From contig NZ_FQVF01000005.1 in the NCBI RefSeq assembly GCF_900129155.1, positions 241,860 through 305,859 of the forward strand: a stretch of DNA of 64,000 nt, in the 5' to 3' direction. The position numbers and the translations under genes are program-made. Origin of the DNA: Marinomonas polaris DSM 16579. GTDB lineage: Bacteria > Pseudomonadota > Gammaproteobacteria > Pseudomonadales > Marinomonadaceae. The notes under the pieces were generated by a model. It saw only the letters and a list, made by a program, of their open reading frames with translations. It was not told the origin of the DNA and ran no database searches. Numbering within the stretch: position 1 is the stretch's first letter; each line of letters opens with the position of its first letter. Below are positions 17,398 through 26,211 of this stretch, piece by piece.

Positions 17398-18849
17398 ATG
17401 AAATTTATTGTTAAGTTTTTTGCAGAAATCACCATTAAAAGTCGTCCAGTTAGAAAGGCTTTTATTAAACAGCTTCGACATAATGTTAAGTTGGTTCTTA
17501 AAAAGCACGATGCCGATGTAGTTGTTTCTGGCAATTGGGATTTTATTGAAGTGTTTTCCGATAGGGATGAATTACGAGAAGATTTTATACAGTCACTTTC
17601 TAATATAGCAGGCATTGCTCATTTTCAATTCGTCCGTGAATTTCCATTAGTTGATCTTGATGACATTGTAGAACAGGCTATCGTTTCTTATGGTGATGTT
17701 ATTAAAGATGCTGTGTTTGCGGTTAGAGTTAAACGTGTCGGACATCATGACTTTACTTCGGTTGATGCAGAAAGACATATTGGTGGCTGCTTAAAAGCAC
17801 GTTGCGGTGCTTTGGCTGTTCGCTTAAAAAATCCCGAAGTATTAGTGCCCATCGATATTCGTGATAACCGAGTATGGATGATCGAACAACGTGAAGAAGG
17901 CCTGGGTGGTTATCCGCTTGGGTCGCAAGATTCTGTGTTGTCATTAATGTCTGGTGGATACGATTCTACTGTTAGCTCTTTTTTAACGATGAGCCGAGGA
18001 TTGAAAACGCACTTTTGCTTTTTTAATCTTGGCGGTGATGCGCATGAAATCGGCGTAAAACAAGTTTCCAACTTCATTTGGGAAAAATACGGTTCGGCGT
18101 TAAATGTTAAATTCATCACCGTGCCTTTCGAGGCGGTTGTTGGCGAGATCTTAACCAAAGTCGATAACGCAGAGATGGGGGTGATTCTAAAACGTATGAT
18201 GTTGCGTGCTGCTTCTCAGCTAATGACAGAAGTCGGAGCGAAAGCTTTGGTGACGGGCGAAAGTGTTGCTCAAGTATCCAGCCAAACCTTGATGAATTTA
18301 AAAGTCATCGATCAAGTGACGGAAGAGTTAGTGCTTCGTCCTTTGATCACTACGAATAAGCAGGTCATCATAGACAAGGCCATAGAAATCGGTACTGCAC
18401 CTTTTGCGGCCAGTATGCCTGAGTTTTGTGGTGTTATTTCCGTTAAGCCAACTACCCGCGCTAAAATGCACCGTGTAGAGAAGCAAGAGTCCAATTTTGA
18501 TTTCGCGGTATTAGAGCACGCGATTGAAAACGCTCAGGTTATGTCTATTCAAAATGTGATGGACGATGTGGCTAAGCAGTATCAGGGTGAAGTACCTGTT
18601 GTACGTATGCCAGTGGGTGATGAAGTGATTATTGATATTCGTCATCCCGATGAAGCAAGCAATCGACCTTTAAAAGTAAGTGGTCGTCCTGTCAAAGTGA
18701 TTCCATTTTTTGCACTGGAATCTAATTGGGCTGAATTAGAGAAAAATGTGACTCATTTGCTCTATTGTGGCAAAGGTGTCATGAGTCGTATGCATGCCTC
18801 TTACCTACTTGGTAAAGGGCATGAAAACGTAGGTATTTATTTACCTTAA
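17398..18849 (+). CDS. thiI: tRNA 4-thiouridine synthetase ThiI with rhodanese domain
   Basis: Adenylates U8 of tRNA and transfers persulfide sulfur, making the near-UV sensor s4U; in gammaproteobacteria it also feeds sulfur to thiamine thiazole synthesis. Order: ferredoxin-like and THUMP region (residues 1-165), PP-loop ATPase with SGGYDS (185-190), then a C-terminal rhodanese domain. Cys345 in MPEFCGVIS and Cys457 in LLYCGKGVMS correspond to the catalytic Cys344 and Cys456 of E. coli ThiI (from memory). The 483-residue length is standard. The ATG has no strong ribosome site. Confidence 0.97.
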   Translation: MKFIVKFFAEITIKSRPVRKAFIKQLRHNVKLVLKKHDADVVVSGNWDFIEVFSDRDELREDFIQSLSNIAGIAHFQFVREFPLVDLDDIVEQAIVSYGDVIKDAVFAVRVKRVGHHDFTSVDAERHIGGCLKARCGALAVRLKNPEVLVPIDIRDNRVWMIEQREEGLGGYPLGSQDSVLSLMSGGYDSTVSSFLTMSRGLKTHFCFFNLGGDAHEIGVKQVSNFIWEKYGSALNVKFITVPFEAVVGEILTKVDNAEMGVILKRMMLRAASQLMTEVGAKALVTGESVAQVSSQTLMNLKVIDQVTEELVLRPLITTNKQVIIDKAIEIGTAPFAASMPEFCGVISVKPTTRAKMHRVEKQESNFDFAVLEHAIENAQVMSIQNVMDDVAKQYQGEVPVVRMPVGDEVIIDIRHPDEASNRPLKVSGRPVKVIPFFALESNWAELEKNVTHLLYCGKGVMSRMHASYLLGKGHENVGIYLP

Positions 18850-19023
18850 TTAAGTACTAATGAACCGTAGCATTTTTGTAGTATATGAATGTTATCGTTT
18901 TATATGAAAGCGCATTGTTACTTTATTGAAGTATTTTTGTGGACTTTTTTTGTCACTTTTATGGGATATTTATCAATATAAGAGTACAATTGCGCCAATT
19001 TTACCCCGCACCAAGATCCGAGA

Positions 19024-19055
19024 CGCTTGAAGAGCATACCTGCCCGTATCAAGCG
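19024..19055 (+). other. Inverted repeat in the typA leader
   Basis: CGCTTGA (19024-19030) pairs with TCAAGCG (19049-19055) across an 18-base loop, 43 bases before the typA start. It could fold in the 5' untranslated RNA; no known RNA family was recognised. Confidence 0.35.
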
Positions 19056-19097
19056 GCGGTATATCTTTTTGCTCACGCTAAATGCAGAGAACTATAA

Positions 19098-20918
19098 ATG
19101 TCTAATGATATCAATAAGTTACGTAACGTAGCTATTATTGCCCACGTTGACCATGGTAAAACGACCTTGGTTGATCAGCTATTAAGCCAATCTGGCACAC
19201 TAGATCGTAAAGATCAAGGTTCTGAACGAATCATGGACTCTAACGATCAAGAGAAAGAACGTGGCATCACCATTTTGGCGAAAAATACGTCAATTATGTG
19301 GCACGATTACCGTATTAATATCGTAGATACACCTGGACACGCTGACTTCGGTGGTGAGGTTGAGCGCGTATTATCTATGGTTGATTCTGTATTGTTGTTA
19401 GTTGACGCAGTTGATGGCCCAATGCCACAAACTCGTTTTGTAACATCAAAAGCATTTGAACGTGGCCTACGTCCTATTGTTGTTATCAACAAAATTGACC
19501 GTCCAGGCGCTCGTCCTGATTGGGTTATGGATCAGGTTTTTGATTTGTTCGACAGCCTTGGTGCAACCGAAGAGCAGCTAGATTTCCCTGTTATCTATGC
19601 TTCTGCAATCAATGGTATTTCTGGTAATGATCCAGAAAATATGGCAGAAGACATGACGCCACTTTACCAAATGATTCTTGATAGCGTTCCTGTGCCAAAC
19701 GTTGATCCTGAAGGGACTTTCCAAATGCAGGTTTCTGCATTGGATTACGACAGTTATGTTGGTGTTATCGGTGTAGGCCGTATCACACGTGGTAGCTTGT
19801 CTCCAAACCAGCAAGTAGTTGTAAAATCTGCAGACGGTAAAGAACGTAAAGGCAAAGTCTTGAACGTTAAGGGTTACCACGGTCTAGCGCGTGTTGATAC
19901 TGATAAAGCCTCTGCGGGTGACATCGTTTGTATTACTGGTATCGATGGCCTAAGTATCTCTGATACTTTGTGTGATCCTGCTTGTGTTGAAGCTTTGCCT
20001 GCATTGTCTGTAGACGAGCCAACAGTAAGCATGACCTTCATGGTTAACGACTCTCCGTTTGCTGGTAAAGAAGGTAAATACATTACCACTCGTAATATCT
20101 CAGATCGTCTTGATCGTGAGCTTATCCACAACGTAGCGTTGCGTGTTCGCCAAGGCGAAACACCTGATAAATTCATCGTTTCTGGTCGTGGTGAGCTTCA
20201 CCTTTCTGTATTGATCGAAACTATGCGTCGTGAAGGCTTTGAGATGGGTGTTTCTCGTCCTGAAGTAGTTAAAAAAGAAGTAGACGGCAAAATTCACGAA
20301 CCATTTGAACTAGTAGTTATCGACGTTGAAGAGCAGCATCAAGGTTCTATCATGGAAGAACTTGGCTTGCGTAAAGCTGAGTTAACTAACATGGAACCAG
20401 ATGGTAAAGGTCGTGTTCGTCTTGAGTTCATGACGCCTTCTCGTGGTTTGATCGGTTTCCGTGGCTTGTTCCTAACACTAACTTCTGGCTCTGGTATTAT
20501 GACCAGCGTATTTGACCATTATGGTCCAGTAAAAGAAGGTGATGTTGGTAGCCGCCAGAATGGTGTATTGATCAGTATGGTTACTGGTAAAACAGCAGCG
20601 TTCGCTTTGTTTAACCTACAAAGCCGTGGTCGTTTATTCTTGGGTCATGCGGTTGAAGTATACGAAGGTCAAGTTATCGGTCTTCACTCACGTGATAATG
20701 ACTTAACTGTTAACCCAGTTAAAGGTAAGCAGTTAACTAACATGCGTGCCTCTGGTACAGATGAAGCCTTGACGTTGACTCCGCCTATTCGTCATACACT
20801 TGAGCAAGCGCTTGAGTTTATCGAAGACGATGAATTGGTAGAAGTAACACCAGAAAGCATCCGTATTCGTAAAAAATTATTGACTGAAAACGAGCGTAAA
20901 CGCGCTGGTCGTAAGTAA
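19098..20918 (+). CDS. typA: Ribosome-associated GTPase TypA/BipA
   Basis: Translational GTPase important for 50S assembly and growth at low temperature or under stress. GTPase motifs are [15 protein letters not shown] (G1), RGITI (G2), [15 protein letters not shown] (G3) and [13 protein letters not shown] (G4). Then come EF-G-like domains II, III and V and the BipA-specific C-terminal domain ([21 protein letters not shown], split over residues near 495). The 606 residues are typical. Monocistronic: a 248-base upstream region and a UUCG-loop terminator bound it. Confidence 0.97.
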   Translation: MSNDINKLRNVAIIAHVDHGKTTLVDQLLSQSGTLDRKDQGSERIMDSNDQEKERGITILAKNTSIMWHDYRINIVDTPGHADFGGEVERVLSMVDSVLLLVDAVDGPMPQTRFVTSKAFERGLRPIVVINKIDRPGARPDWVMDQVFDLFDSLGATEEQLDFPVIYASAINGISGNDPENMAEDMTPLYQMILDSVPVPNVDPEGTFQMQVSALDYDSYVGVIGVGRITRGSLSPNQQVVVKSADGKERKGKVLNVKGYHGLARVDTDKASAGDIVCITGIDGLSISDTLCDPACVEALPALSVDEPTVSMTFMVNDSPFAGKEGKYITTRNISDRLDRELIHNVALRVRQGETPDKFIVSGRGELHLSVLIETMRREGFEMGVSRPEVVKKEVDGKIHEPFELVVIDVEEQHQGSIMEELGLRKAELTNMEPDGKGRVRLEFMTPSRGLIGFRGLFLTLTSGSGIMTSVFDHYGPVKEGDVGSRQNGVLISMVTGKTAAFALFNLQSRGRLFLGHAVEVYEGQVIGLHSRDNDLTVNPVKGKQLTNMRASGTDEALTLTPPIRHTLEQALEFIEDDELVEVTPESIRIRKKLLTENERKRAGRK

Positions 20919-20980
20919 TAGCTATTCTTTAAAAAGAGCAGCAGCAAATGAATTCATGTAAATGAATTCGTGAGCGACAG

Positions 20981-21007
20981 AAGCGCCTTCGGGCGCTTTT
21001 GTTTTTT
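20981..21007 (+). terminator. Rho-independent terminator of typA
   Basis: AAGCGCC and GGCGCTT pair around a stable TTCG tetraloop, followed by TTGTTTTTT. Confidence 0.9.
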
Positions 21008-21074
21008 CTGGACTTTGTTAAAGTCATTTGTCTTATTGATCTGAGTAAGCATTGGCAAGTATAGGGAGAGAAGG

Positions 21075-21509
21075 ATGAAAGTCTTGGTGCAGCGAGCCTT
21101 AAACGCGAGTGTTGTCGTTGATGGTGAAATCATTGGTACAATTGATCATGGGCAGCTGGTATTAGTCGGTATCGAGAAAGGTGATACGCAAGCAGATACT
21201 CAGCGATTGGCCGATAAACTGTTGAAATACCGTATGTTTGGTGATGCAGAGGGTAAGATGAACCTGAATGTCCAGCAGGTTGGCGGTGGAGTGTTACTGG
21301 TATCGCAATTTACCTTGGCTGCTGAAACCAAGAAAGGTCTGCGTCCAGGGTTTTCCACTGCAGCCATTCCCGAAGAAGGAGAGCGTTTATTTAATGACTT
21401 TGTGAATAAAGTTCGTGCTCAATACAGTAAGGTTGAAACAGGGCGTTTTGGTGCAGATATGAAAGTCTCTTTTACCAATGATGGCCCTGTTACTTTTATG
21501 TTAGATTAG
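21075..21509 (+). CDS. dtd: D-aminoacyl-tRNA deacylase
   Basis: Hydrolyses D-amino acids (and glycine) from mischarged tRNA, a proofreading function. At 144 residues it is the usual length. The active-site cross-subunit motifs are SQFTLAAET (near residue 79) and the later Gly-Pro-Val motif GPVTFML near the C-terminus. A good ribosome site (GGGAGAGAAGG) precedes the ATG. Its stop lies 14 bases from the convergent esterase gene stop, with no clear terminator between them. Confidence 0.96.
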   Translation: MKVLVQRALNASVVVDGEIIGTIDHGQLVLVGIEKGDTQADTQRLADKLLKYRMFGDAEGKMNLNVQQVGGGVLLVSQFTLAAETKKGLRPGFSTAAIPEEGERLFNDFVNKVRAQYSKVETGRFGADMKVSFTNDGPVTFMLD

Positions 21510-21523
21510 ATCTTTATGCTGGA

Positions 21524-24121
21524 TTAATCGATTGTCGAGTCTGATAGTGTCTTTAATTTTGGTGTTTGACGAATTTCTTTGGCGATTAATTTAGCAACCG
21601 CTTTTGCCCCTTTTTCTTGAAAATGGGTAATATCAGGTTTGTCTAATCGACCTGCACGGTCTTTGTAATAAGGGTATTTTATTGGATCGACAGCGAGCCA
21701 ATAGTCTTTCCAGTTTTCTTCTCCTAATGTATTAGCAAGTTCTATGGAGCGTGTTTCTATATCTAATAAAGCAATATTGTTGGCTTGGGCTGTGTCTTTA
21801 ATGGTCTGGCTATAGTTGCCAGTAAAAGAAAATCCCTTCGTGCTGTTTTGCTTAGTAAAATGAGTAGAGACGACGGTGAATTCATTTTTTCCTTTCATGG
21901 TTTTCATTCTAGTCACGGGCGTTAATAAAACCGGTGTGATTTTATGTGACTTGGCATAGTCAATAAAAAACTCCAGTGAGCGCTGGAATGAAAGGCTTTC
22001 TTGCCCAGCTGGGGCTTGTATTTGACCATCCGCATTATTTGGGTAGGTACAGGTGTTAGCGACATCGTATGGACCGCGTCCGGCGCTGCTCGCGTCACAT
22101 TTTTCGTCATTGTGACCAAATTGAATAAGTAAATAATCTCCAGAGCGCATCATACTACTGAGGTAGCGAAACCAGCCTTGATTATAATATGAGCGAGAGC
22201 TACGACCGGATTGTGCACCATTAATAATTTGTACTTTTTGAGTGTCAAAATTCTCTTGGAAGGTTTGCCCCCAGCCCATTCGAGGTGCAACGACTTGCGG
22301 ATAGTTTGATGCTGTCGAGTCGCCAATAATAAATACTCTATGTGGAACAGTATTTACTTGTTGCTGCCTTTTTTGGATAGCACTAAGGTCAAACGCTGCT
22401 ACTTTGCCTTGTAAATCAGGGACGAGTAGAGGCTGAAAAAAACGATCCATTAGAGTGCTATCAGCAACTTCACCAACCTTGGTCTGATAATTTCTATTGC
22501 TCCATAACCATTGCGTTAACTGAGCAAATGCTGGTTGCCATTGTGGCTGATATTGCACGGGATCGAAATGTTTTGGCAATCCTAAATCATGTAAGCTGTT
22601 ATCAAATCCTTGGTGAAAACGTGCTACAGATGAAGCATATTCTTCTGCAGAAAAAATGAGTGGTAGTTTTGGTGAGGACACAACTTGTTGAGGGCCTAAG
22701 TAACCCGATGCCGTTGCGGTATCCGATAAAATCAGGTCACTAAACGGGTTAATATTGATATTAATGTTTTGCTCGAGTTGTGGCTTGGTCGGAGCATAAA
22801 GAGCTGCCATGCATATTCCGCGTAATGTGTTATTACTTAAACAGTCAGTGTTCTGTTCGGCCGCGGAGACGACAAATGGCGGGATGAAGTCTTTTATTTT
22901 AAGTTGATAAGCTCCATGTTTATCCGTAGTGGTTGAGGCTTTTCTACCGTATTGGTCGCTCAAGGTTATTTGGGCTGGAAAATCCATTAGATGGGCGCTT
23001 ACAATGCCTTTAACAGTCGTGTTCTGGGCAGCCAAAAAAATTGGTTGCCAGCCATCAAGCATGTTCTCGATAGTAAATTTAGTAGCGTCGTTATCGCTTA
23101 ATTGAGGGCGATAACCCTCTTTTGAGGCGCCAGATCCATAGCTCTTGTATTCACTAAAACGTGCACCATCTTCTGGTGTAAACCAAATAGATTCTCCATT
23201 TATATCTTTACCGTGCATTTTATCCCAGCCATAGATGTGACCATCCATCTCCGTATTGATAAAGGTGGTTGAACCCATGGCAAAGGGATCGGCATAACGA
23301 CCATCTTGAAAAGTAGTAGTTGGGTGCCAAGGGCGGCCAAGAGCATAACTAGCTGCTGGAACGCGGTTGTCTTCTTTTATTAAACGGCTATTTATGAAGA
23401 CTAAGCCAAAGGCTTGTTTGTCATTGGTGCTTGGGGCTGTTAAATAGCCTAAAGGGAGTTCTTGGTTTGGACGATATCGAGCGACAATGTCGCTGTTATC
23501 AAAAATAACTAAGCCGTTGCCGAAAATAAAATCAACAGTGCCGCTGATACGGGAGTTATTGAAATAGCTTCTGCCCCCTTTGCTGTAAAAGGTATCTTGG
23601 AAGCCTTCTAGAGATACGTCATAGAAGGCTGACCGGTCGCTTTTTTTACCAAGTAGTAAAGCGACGGCTTGAGTTTGCTTGATTTTACTTGGATCGTCTT
23701 TTGCTTTGCTGTCATTAGTCAGATAGTCAAAGTCGTTACGGATGGTAAGAGACTGAGCAGTGAAGTCTTTGCCGTTGATTTCAACCACTCGACTACCTGA
23801 AGTGCCAATATTCTTGCCATTATCACCTTTCATGCCTGCAGCAATAGCTTTGGCAATGATGGTTCTATCTCGTCCTGCGCCAATAAAGTGCACATTATCG
23901 CGGTCAATAATGATTTGTTCGTTATAGAGGCCTGGTTTGATATATATGCTGTAAGTGCTTTTATCTTCTGGTGCCTTCTGGAGAGCATCCTTGATGCTGC
24001 CGTACTCACCAGCTTTTGGTGTGGATGATACGACAGCTTGGTATAAACTGGTCGCATGAGATTGAAATGACAGAAGCGCGCCAACAGTGGCAACTAAGCC
24101 TATTGCAACAGAGTGTTTCAT
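21524..24121 (-). CDS. Secreted pectin methylesterase (CE8) fused to SGNH/CE12 acetylesterase
   Basis: An 865-residue exported two-enzyme protein. A Sec signal peptide ends at SHA (residue 23). Residues 25-365 are a pectinesterase beta-helix with Gln151, Asp176 (GFQDTFY), Asp197 (GTVDFIFG) and Arg263 (LGRPW) as catalytic residues. Residues 368-410 look like a small beta-sandwich (carboxypeptidase-regulatory type), followed by a 180-residue linker region of unknown fold. Residues 593-850 are an SGNH esterase like rhamnogalacturonan acetylesterase: GDS (600-602), GHND (669-672), Asp830/His833 in DITH. It would remove methyl and acetyl esters from pectin in the periplasm or outside. A KdgR-like box lies 110 bases upstream. 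Confidence 0.9.
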   Translation of the reverse strand: MKHSVAIGLVATVGALLSFQSHATSLYQAVVSSTPKAGEYGSIKDALQKAPEDKSTYSIYIKPGLYNEQIIIDRDNVHFIGAGRDRTIIAKAIAAGMKGDNGKNIGTSGSRVVEINGKDFTAQSLTIRNDFDYLTNDSKAKDDPSKIKQTQAVALLLGKKSDRSAFYDVSLEGFQDTFYSKGGRSYFNNSRISGTVDFIFGNGLVIFDNSDIVARYRPNQELPLGYLTAPSTNDKQAFGLVFINSRLIKEDNRVPAASYALGRPWHPTTTFQDGRYADPFAMGSTTFINTEMDGHIYGWDKMHGKDINGESIWFTPEDGARFSEYKSYGSGASKEGYRPQLSDNDATKFTIENMLDGWQPIFLAAQNTTVKGIVSAHLMDFPAQITLSDQYGRKASTTTDKHGAYQLKIKDFIPPFVVSAAEQNTDCLSNNTLRGICMAALYAPTKPQLEQNINININPFSDLILSDTATASGYLGPQQVVSSPKLPLIFSAEEYASSVARFHQGFDNSLHDLGLPKHFDPVQYQPQWQPAFAQLTQWLWSNRNYQTKVGEVADSTLMDRFFQPLLVPDLQGKVAAFDLSAIQKRQQQVNTVPHRVFIIGDSTASNYPQVVAPRMGWGQTFQENFDTQKVQIINGAQSGRSSRSYYNQGWFRYLSSMMRSGDYLLIQFGHNDEKCDASSAGRGPYDVANTCTYPNNADGQIQAPAGQESLSFQRSLEFFIDYAKSHKITPVLLTPVTRMKTMKGKNEFTVVSTHFTKQNSTKGFSFTGNYSQTIKDTAQANNIALLDIETRSIELANTLGEENWKDYWLAVDPIKYPYYKDRAGRLDKPDITHFQEKGAKAVAKLIAKEIRQTPKLKTLSDSTID

Positions 24122-24231
24122 TGTTTTCCCTCACATTTTTATTCTTGTCTTGATGGAGTGATGTAGTGCTTTAATAGCTTTTTATAAAGCTCAATTTTTG
24201 TTCAAGGTAAGAATATAGCTGAGTGGATATA

Positions 24232-24250
24232 AATGAAACAGCGTTTTATA
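24232..24250. promoter_or_regulatory. KdgR-like operator before the CE8-CE12 gene
   Basis: TGAAACAGCGTTTTA (24234-24248) has the TGAAAC-N3-GTTTCA form with one mismatch and an A/T-rich surround. It is nearly identical to the box before kdgF at 62689-62703. Confidence 0.6.
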
Positions 24251-24285
24251 AAATTATTTCATTTTTATAAATATTTTCCGCATAA

Positions 24286-24324
24286 CAACAAAAAGACGCT
24301 TAAGAGATTAATCTTAAGCGTCTT
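24286..24324 (-). terminator. Rho-independent terminator of the tat operon
   Basis: A perfect 13-bp stem, AAGACGCTTAAGA (24293-24305) and TCTTAAGCGTCTT (24312-24324), with a 6-base loop. On the minus strand it is followed by TTTGTTGTT after the TT ending the stem. It lies 26 bases beyond the tatC stop. Confidence 0.85.
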
Positions 24325-24349
24325 ATGTGTAGTGCGTGAACGAGGGGGG

Positions 24350-25126
24350 TTATTGGCTTGCTTTGGACCTTTCACTCTCTTCTTTTTCTTCACTCCCATC
24401 AACCACAACTTTTACTGTGCGGCCAGCAATAAGTCCAAGCTCGAATAGCATCCACATTGGGATGGCAAGCAAGGTCTGAGAAAAAATATCGGGTGGCGTG
24501 ATGAGCATGCCAACAACAAAACAACCTAGAAAAATATAAGGGCGTTTTTTGGATAGCGTCGCAACTGTTGTGACACCCGCTTTAATAAGTAAGTAGGTGG
24601 CAACAGGGATTTCAAAGGTTACGCCGAAAGCAAAGAATAGTTTTAAGACAAAGTTTAGGTAGTTATTAATATCCGTCATAACGGTCACTTCGCCAGGCCC
24701 TACTGTCGTGAAAAAGCCGAAGATAAGTGGCAAGACAACGTAGTAAGCAAACAGAACGCCAGCATAAAAAAGAAAGATACTGGAAACCAATAGTGGAATC
24801 GCAATTTGTTTCTCGTTTTTATACAGAGCAGGCGCAATAAACGACCAAGCCTGAAAAAGAGTATAGGGAACCGATATTAGTACCGCGACGGCAAAGGTTA
24901 GCTTGAGGGGCGCAAGAAAGGGTGATGCTACTTCTGTTGCAATCAACGAACTGCCCGGAGGGAGTAGTAGTCGTAATGGTTCAGAAACAATCAGATATAA
25001 ATCGTTAGCAAAAGAATATAAGCCAAGAAATAGAATAAGTATGGCTATAACGCATTTTAATAAACGATTTCTTAGCTCGATAAGGTGAGCGACAAGTGGT
25101 GCTTGATTGGAAGAATCTGTACTCAT
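24350..25126 (-). CDS. tatC: Sec-independent protein translocase subunit TatC
   Basis: Polytopic inner-membrane receptor for twin-arginine signal peptides. The 258 residues have six membrane segments. Family features are LVAHLIELRNRLLK at the N-terminus (the HLxELRxR motif), SEPLRLLLPPG, the conserved FAFGVTFEIPV region and LITPPDIFSQTLLAIPMW near the end. It is the last gene of ubiE-ubiB-hisE-tatA-tatB-tatC; tatB ends 36 bases upstream and a strong terminator follows. Confidence 0.97.
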   Translation of the reverse strand: MSTDSSNQAPLVAHLIELRNRLLKCVIAILILFLGLYSFANDLYLIVSEPLRLLLPPGSSLIATEVASPFLAPLKLTFAVAVLISVPYTLFQAWSFIAPALYKNEKQIAIPLLVSSIFLFYAGVLFAYYVVLPLIFGFFTTVGPGEVTVMTDINNYLNFVLKLFFAFGVTFEIPVATYLLIKAGVTTVATLSKKRPYIFLGCFVVGMLITPPDIFSQTLLAIPMWMLFELGLIAGRTVKVVVDGSEEKEESERSKASQ

Positions 25127-25162
25127 AATGCGTCACATGTCCGCGCTTTGTTAAAATAATGA

Positions 25163-25624
25163 TTAGGTTCGAGAAGCAGTTGTTTCAGTCGTTTTTCTAA
25201 TATCATCCATGGCTTGCGTCTCAGTTGAGTCTGATTTTTCCATTGTTTCTGACTCGTCAGCCGTAGATAGTAGCACTTCTTTTTCCACCGCTGCTGTATC
25301 TGCTTTTTCTTCAGCTGACTGCACAGCGGTAATGGGCTCAAGCGCATCTTTTTTAGTGTCGTAACCCTCAGGGTAGGGCGTTATGGTATTTTGAATCGCC
25401 TGACCTTCTTTTAGAAGGCGCTGATTGGTCTCGTTAATTTTCTGTTGCAGCTCTTCATGATCCAGCTGTGCATTAATTTCTCTTTGCACTGAATTAATGC
25501 TGCGGCGAATTTTACGAATCCATAGCCCCGCTGTTTTTGCAGCATGGGGCAAACGTTCAGGGCCAAGAATTAAAAGACCAACTACGAAAACAACAAGGAG
25601 TTCAGAAAAGCCAATGTCGAACAC
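25163..25624 (-). CDS. tatB: Sec-independent protein translocase subunit TatB
   Basis: Membrane-anchored partner of TatC. It has one N-terminal transmembrane helix with the Glu8/Pro22 features of TatB (MFDIGFSELLVVFVVGLLILGP, residues 1-22), then an amphipathic helix and a long acidic, Thr/Glu-rich, probably unstructured tail to residue 153. The start lies three bases after the tatA stop. Confidence 0.93.
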   Translation of the reverse strand: MFDIGFSELLVVFVVGLLILGPERLPHAAKTAGLWIRKIRRSINSVQREINAQLDHEELQQKINETNQRLLKEGQAIQNTITPYPEGYDTKKDALEPITAVQSAEEKADTAAVEKEVLLSTADESETMEKSDSTETQAMDDIRKTTETTASRT

Positions 25625-25627
25625 AGA

Positions 25628-25846
25628 TTAGGCGCTCTTATCATCTTTTTTAACTTCAGCATCAATTACTTTATGCTGGGCGGTTTTTTCGTCTTCGGCT
25701 TCCGTGTCTTTGTCGACGGCTTCTTTAAAGCCTTTGACAGCACCACCTAGATCAGAGCCAAGGTTCTTAAGCTTTTTGGTGCCAAAAATAAGTACTAAAA
25801 TGGCTAAAACAATTAATAATTGCCAAATACTGATTCCACCTAACAT
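25628..25846 (-). CDS. tatA: Sec-independent protein translocase subunit TatA
   Basis: Pore-forming component of Tat export. The 72 residues comprise a short N-terminus, one membrane helix ([16 protein letters not shown]), the hinge, and the amphipathic helix [18 protein letters not shown], followed by a charged tail. GGAG precedes the ATG. hisE ends 16 bases upstream. Confidence 0.95.
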   Translation of the reverse strand: MLGGISIWQLLIVLAILVLIFGTKKLKNLGSDLGGAVKGFKEAVDKDTEAEDEKTAQHKVIDAEVKKDDKSA

Positions 25847-25862
25847 AAATTACTCCTACTGC

Positions 25863-26195
25863 TTATTTGGTACGACTGGCTTTTTCGTCTAAGCCAGACA
25901 AGTTAAATCTGCGTGCTAGTTCATCAAGTATAGCATCTGGGCCAATATCTAAATGAGATAACATGACAAGTGTGTGAAACCATAGATCCGCTGTTTCATA
26001 AATCAAATCAGATTTATCGCCAGAGATAACGGCGTCTTTCGCCGCAATAATAGTTTCAATGCTTTCTTCGCCTACTTTCTCAAGGATCTTATTTAATCCC
26101 TTTGCGTGTAGACTAGCAACATAAGAAGAGTCTGCTGCTGCGGCTTTACGTTGTTCTAGTGTGGCTGCTAATTCAGCCAATACATCGGATTTCAT
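25863..26195 (-). CDS. hisE: Phosphoribosyl-ATP pyrophosphatase HisE
   Basis: Second step of histidine synthesis: hydrolyses PR-ATP to PR-AMP. The 110 residues are an all-alpha MazG-like fold with the metal-binding [12 protein letters not shown] (near residue 38) and the later EtaDLWFH segment. It is a stand-alone HisE, not fused to HisI. In pseudomonads this position usually carries hisI-hisE between ubiB and tatA; hisI is not in this operon here. It is separated from ubiB by 16 bases. Confidence 0.94.
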   Translation of the reverse strand: MKSDVLAELAATLEQRKAAAADSSYVASLHAKGLNKILEKVGEESIETIIAAKDAVISGDKSDLIYETADLWFHTLVMLSHLDIGPDAILDELARRFNLSGLDEKASRTK

Positions 26196-26211
26196 TATAG
26201 TCTCTCAAAGG

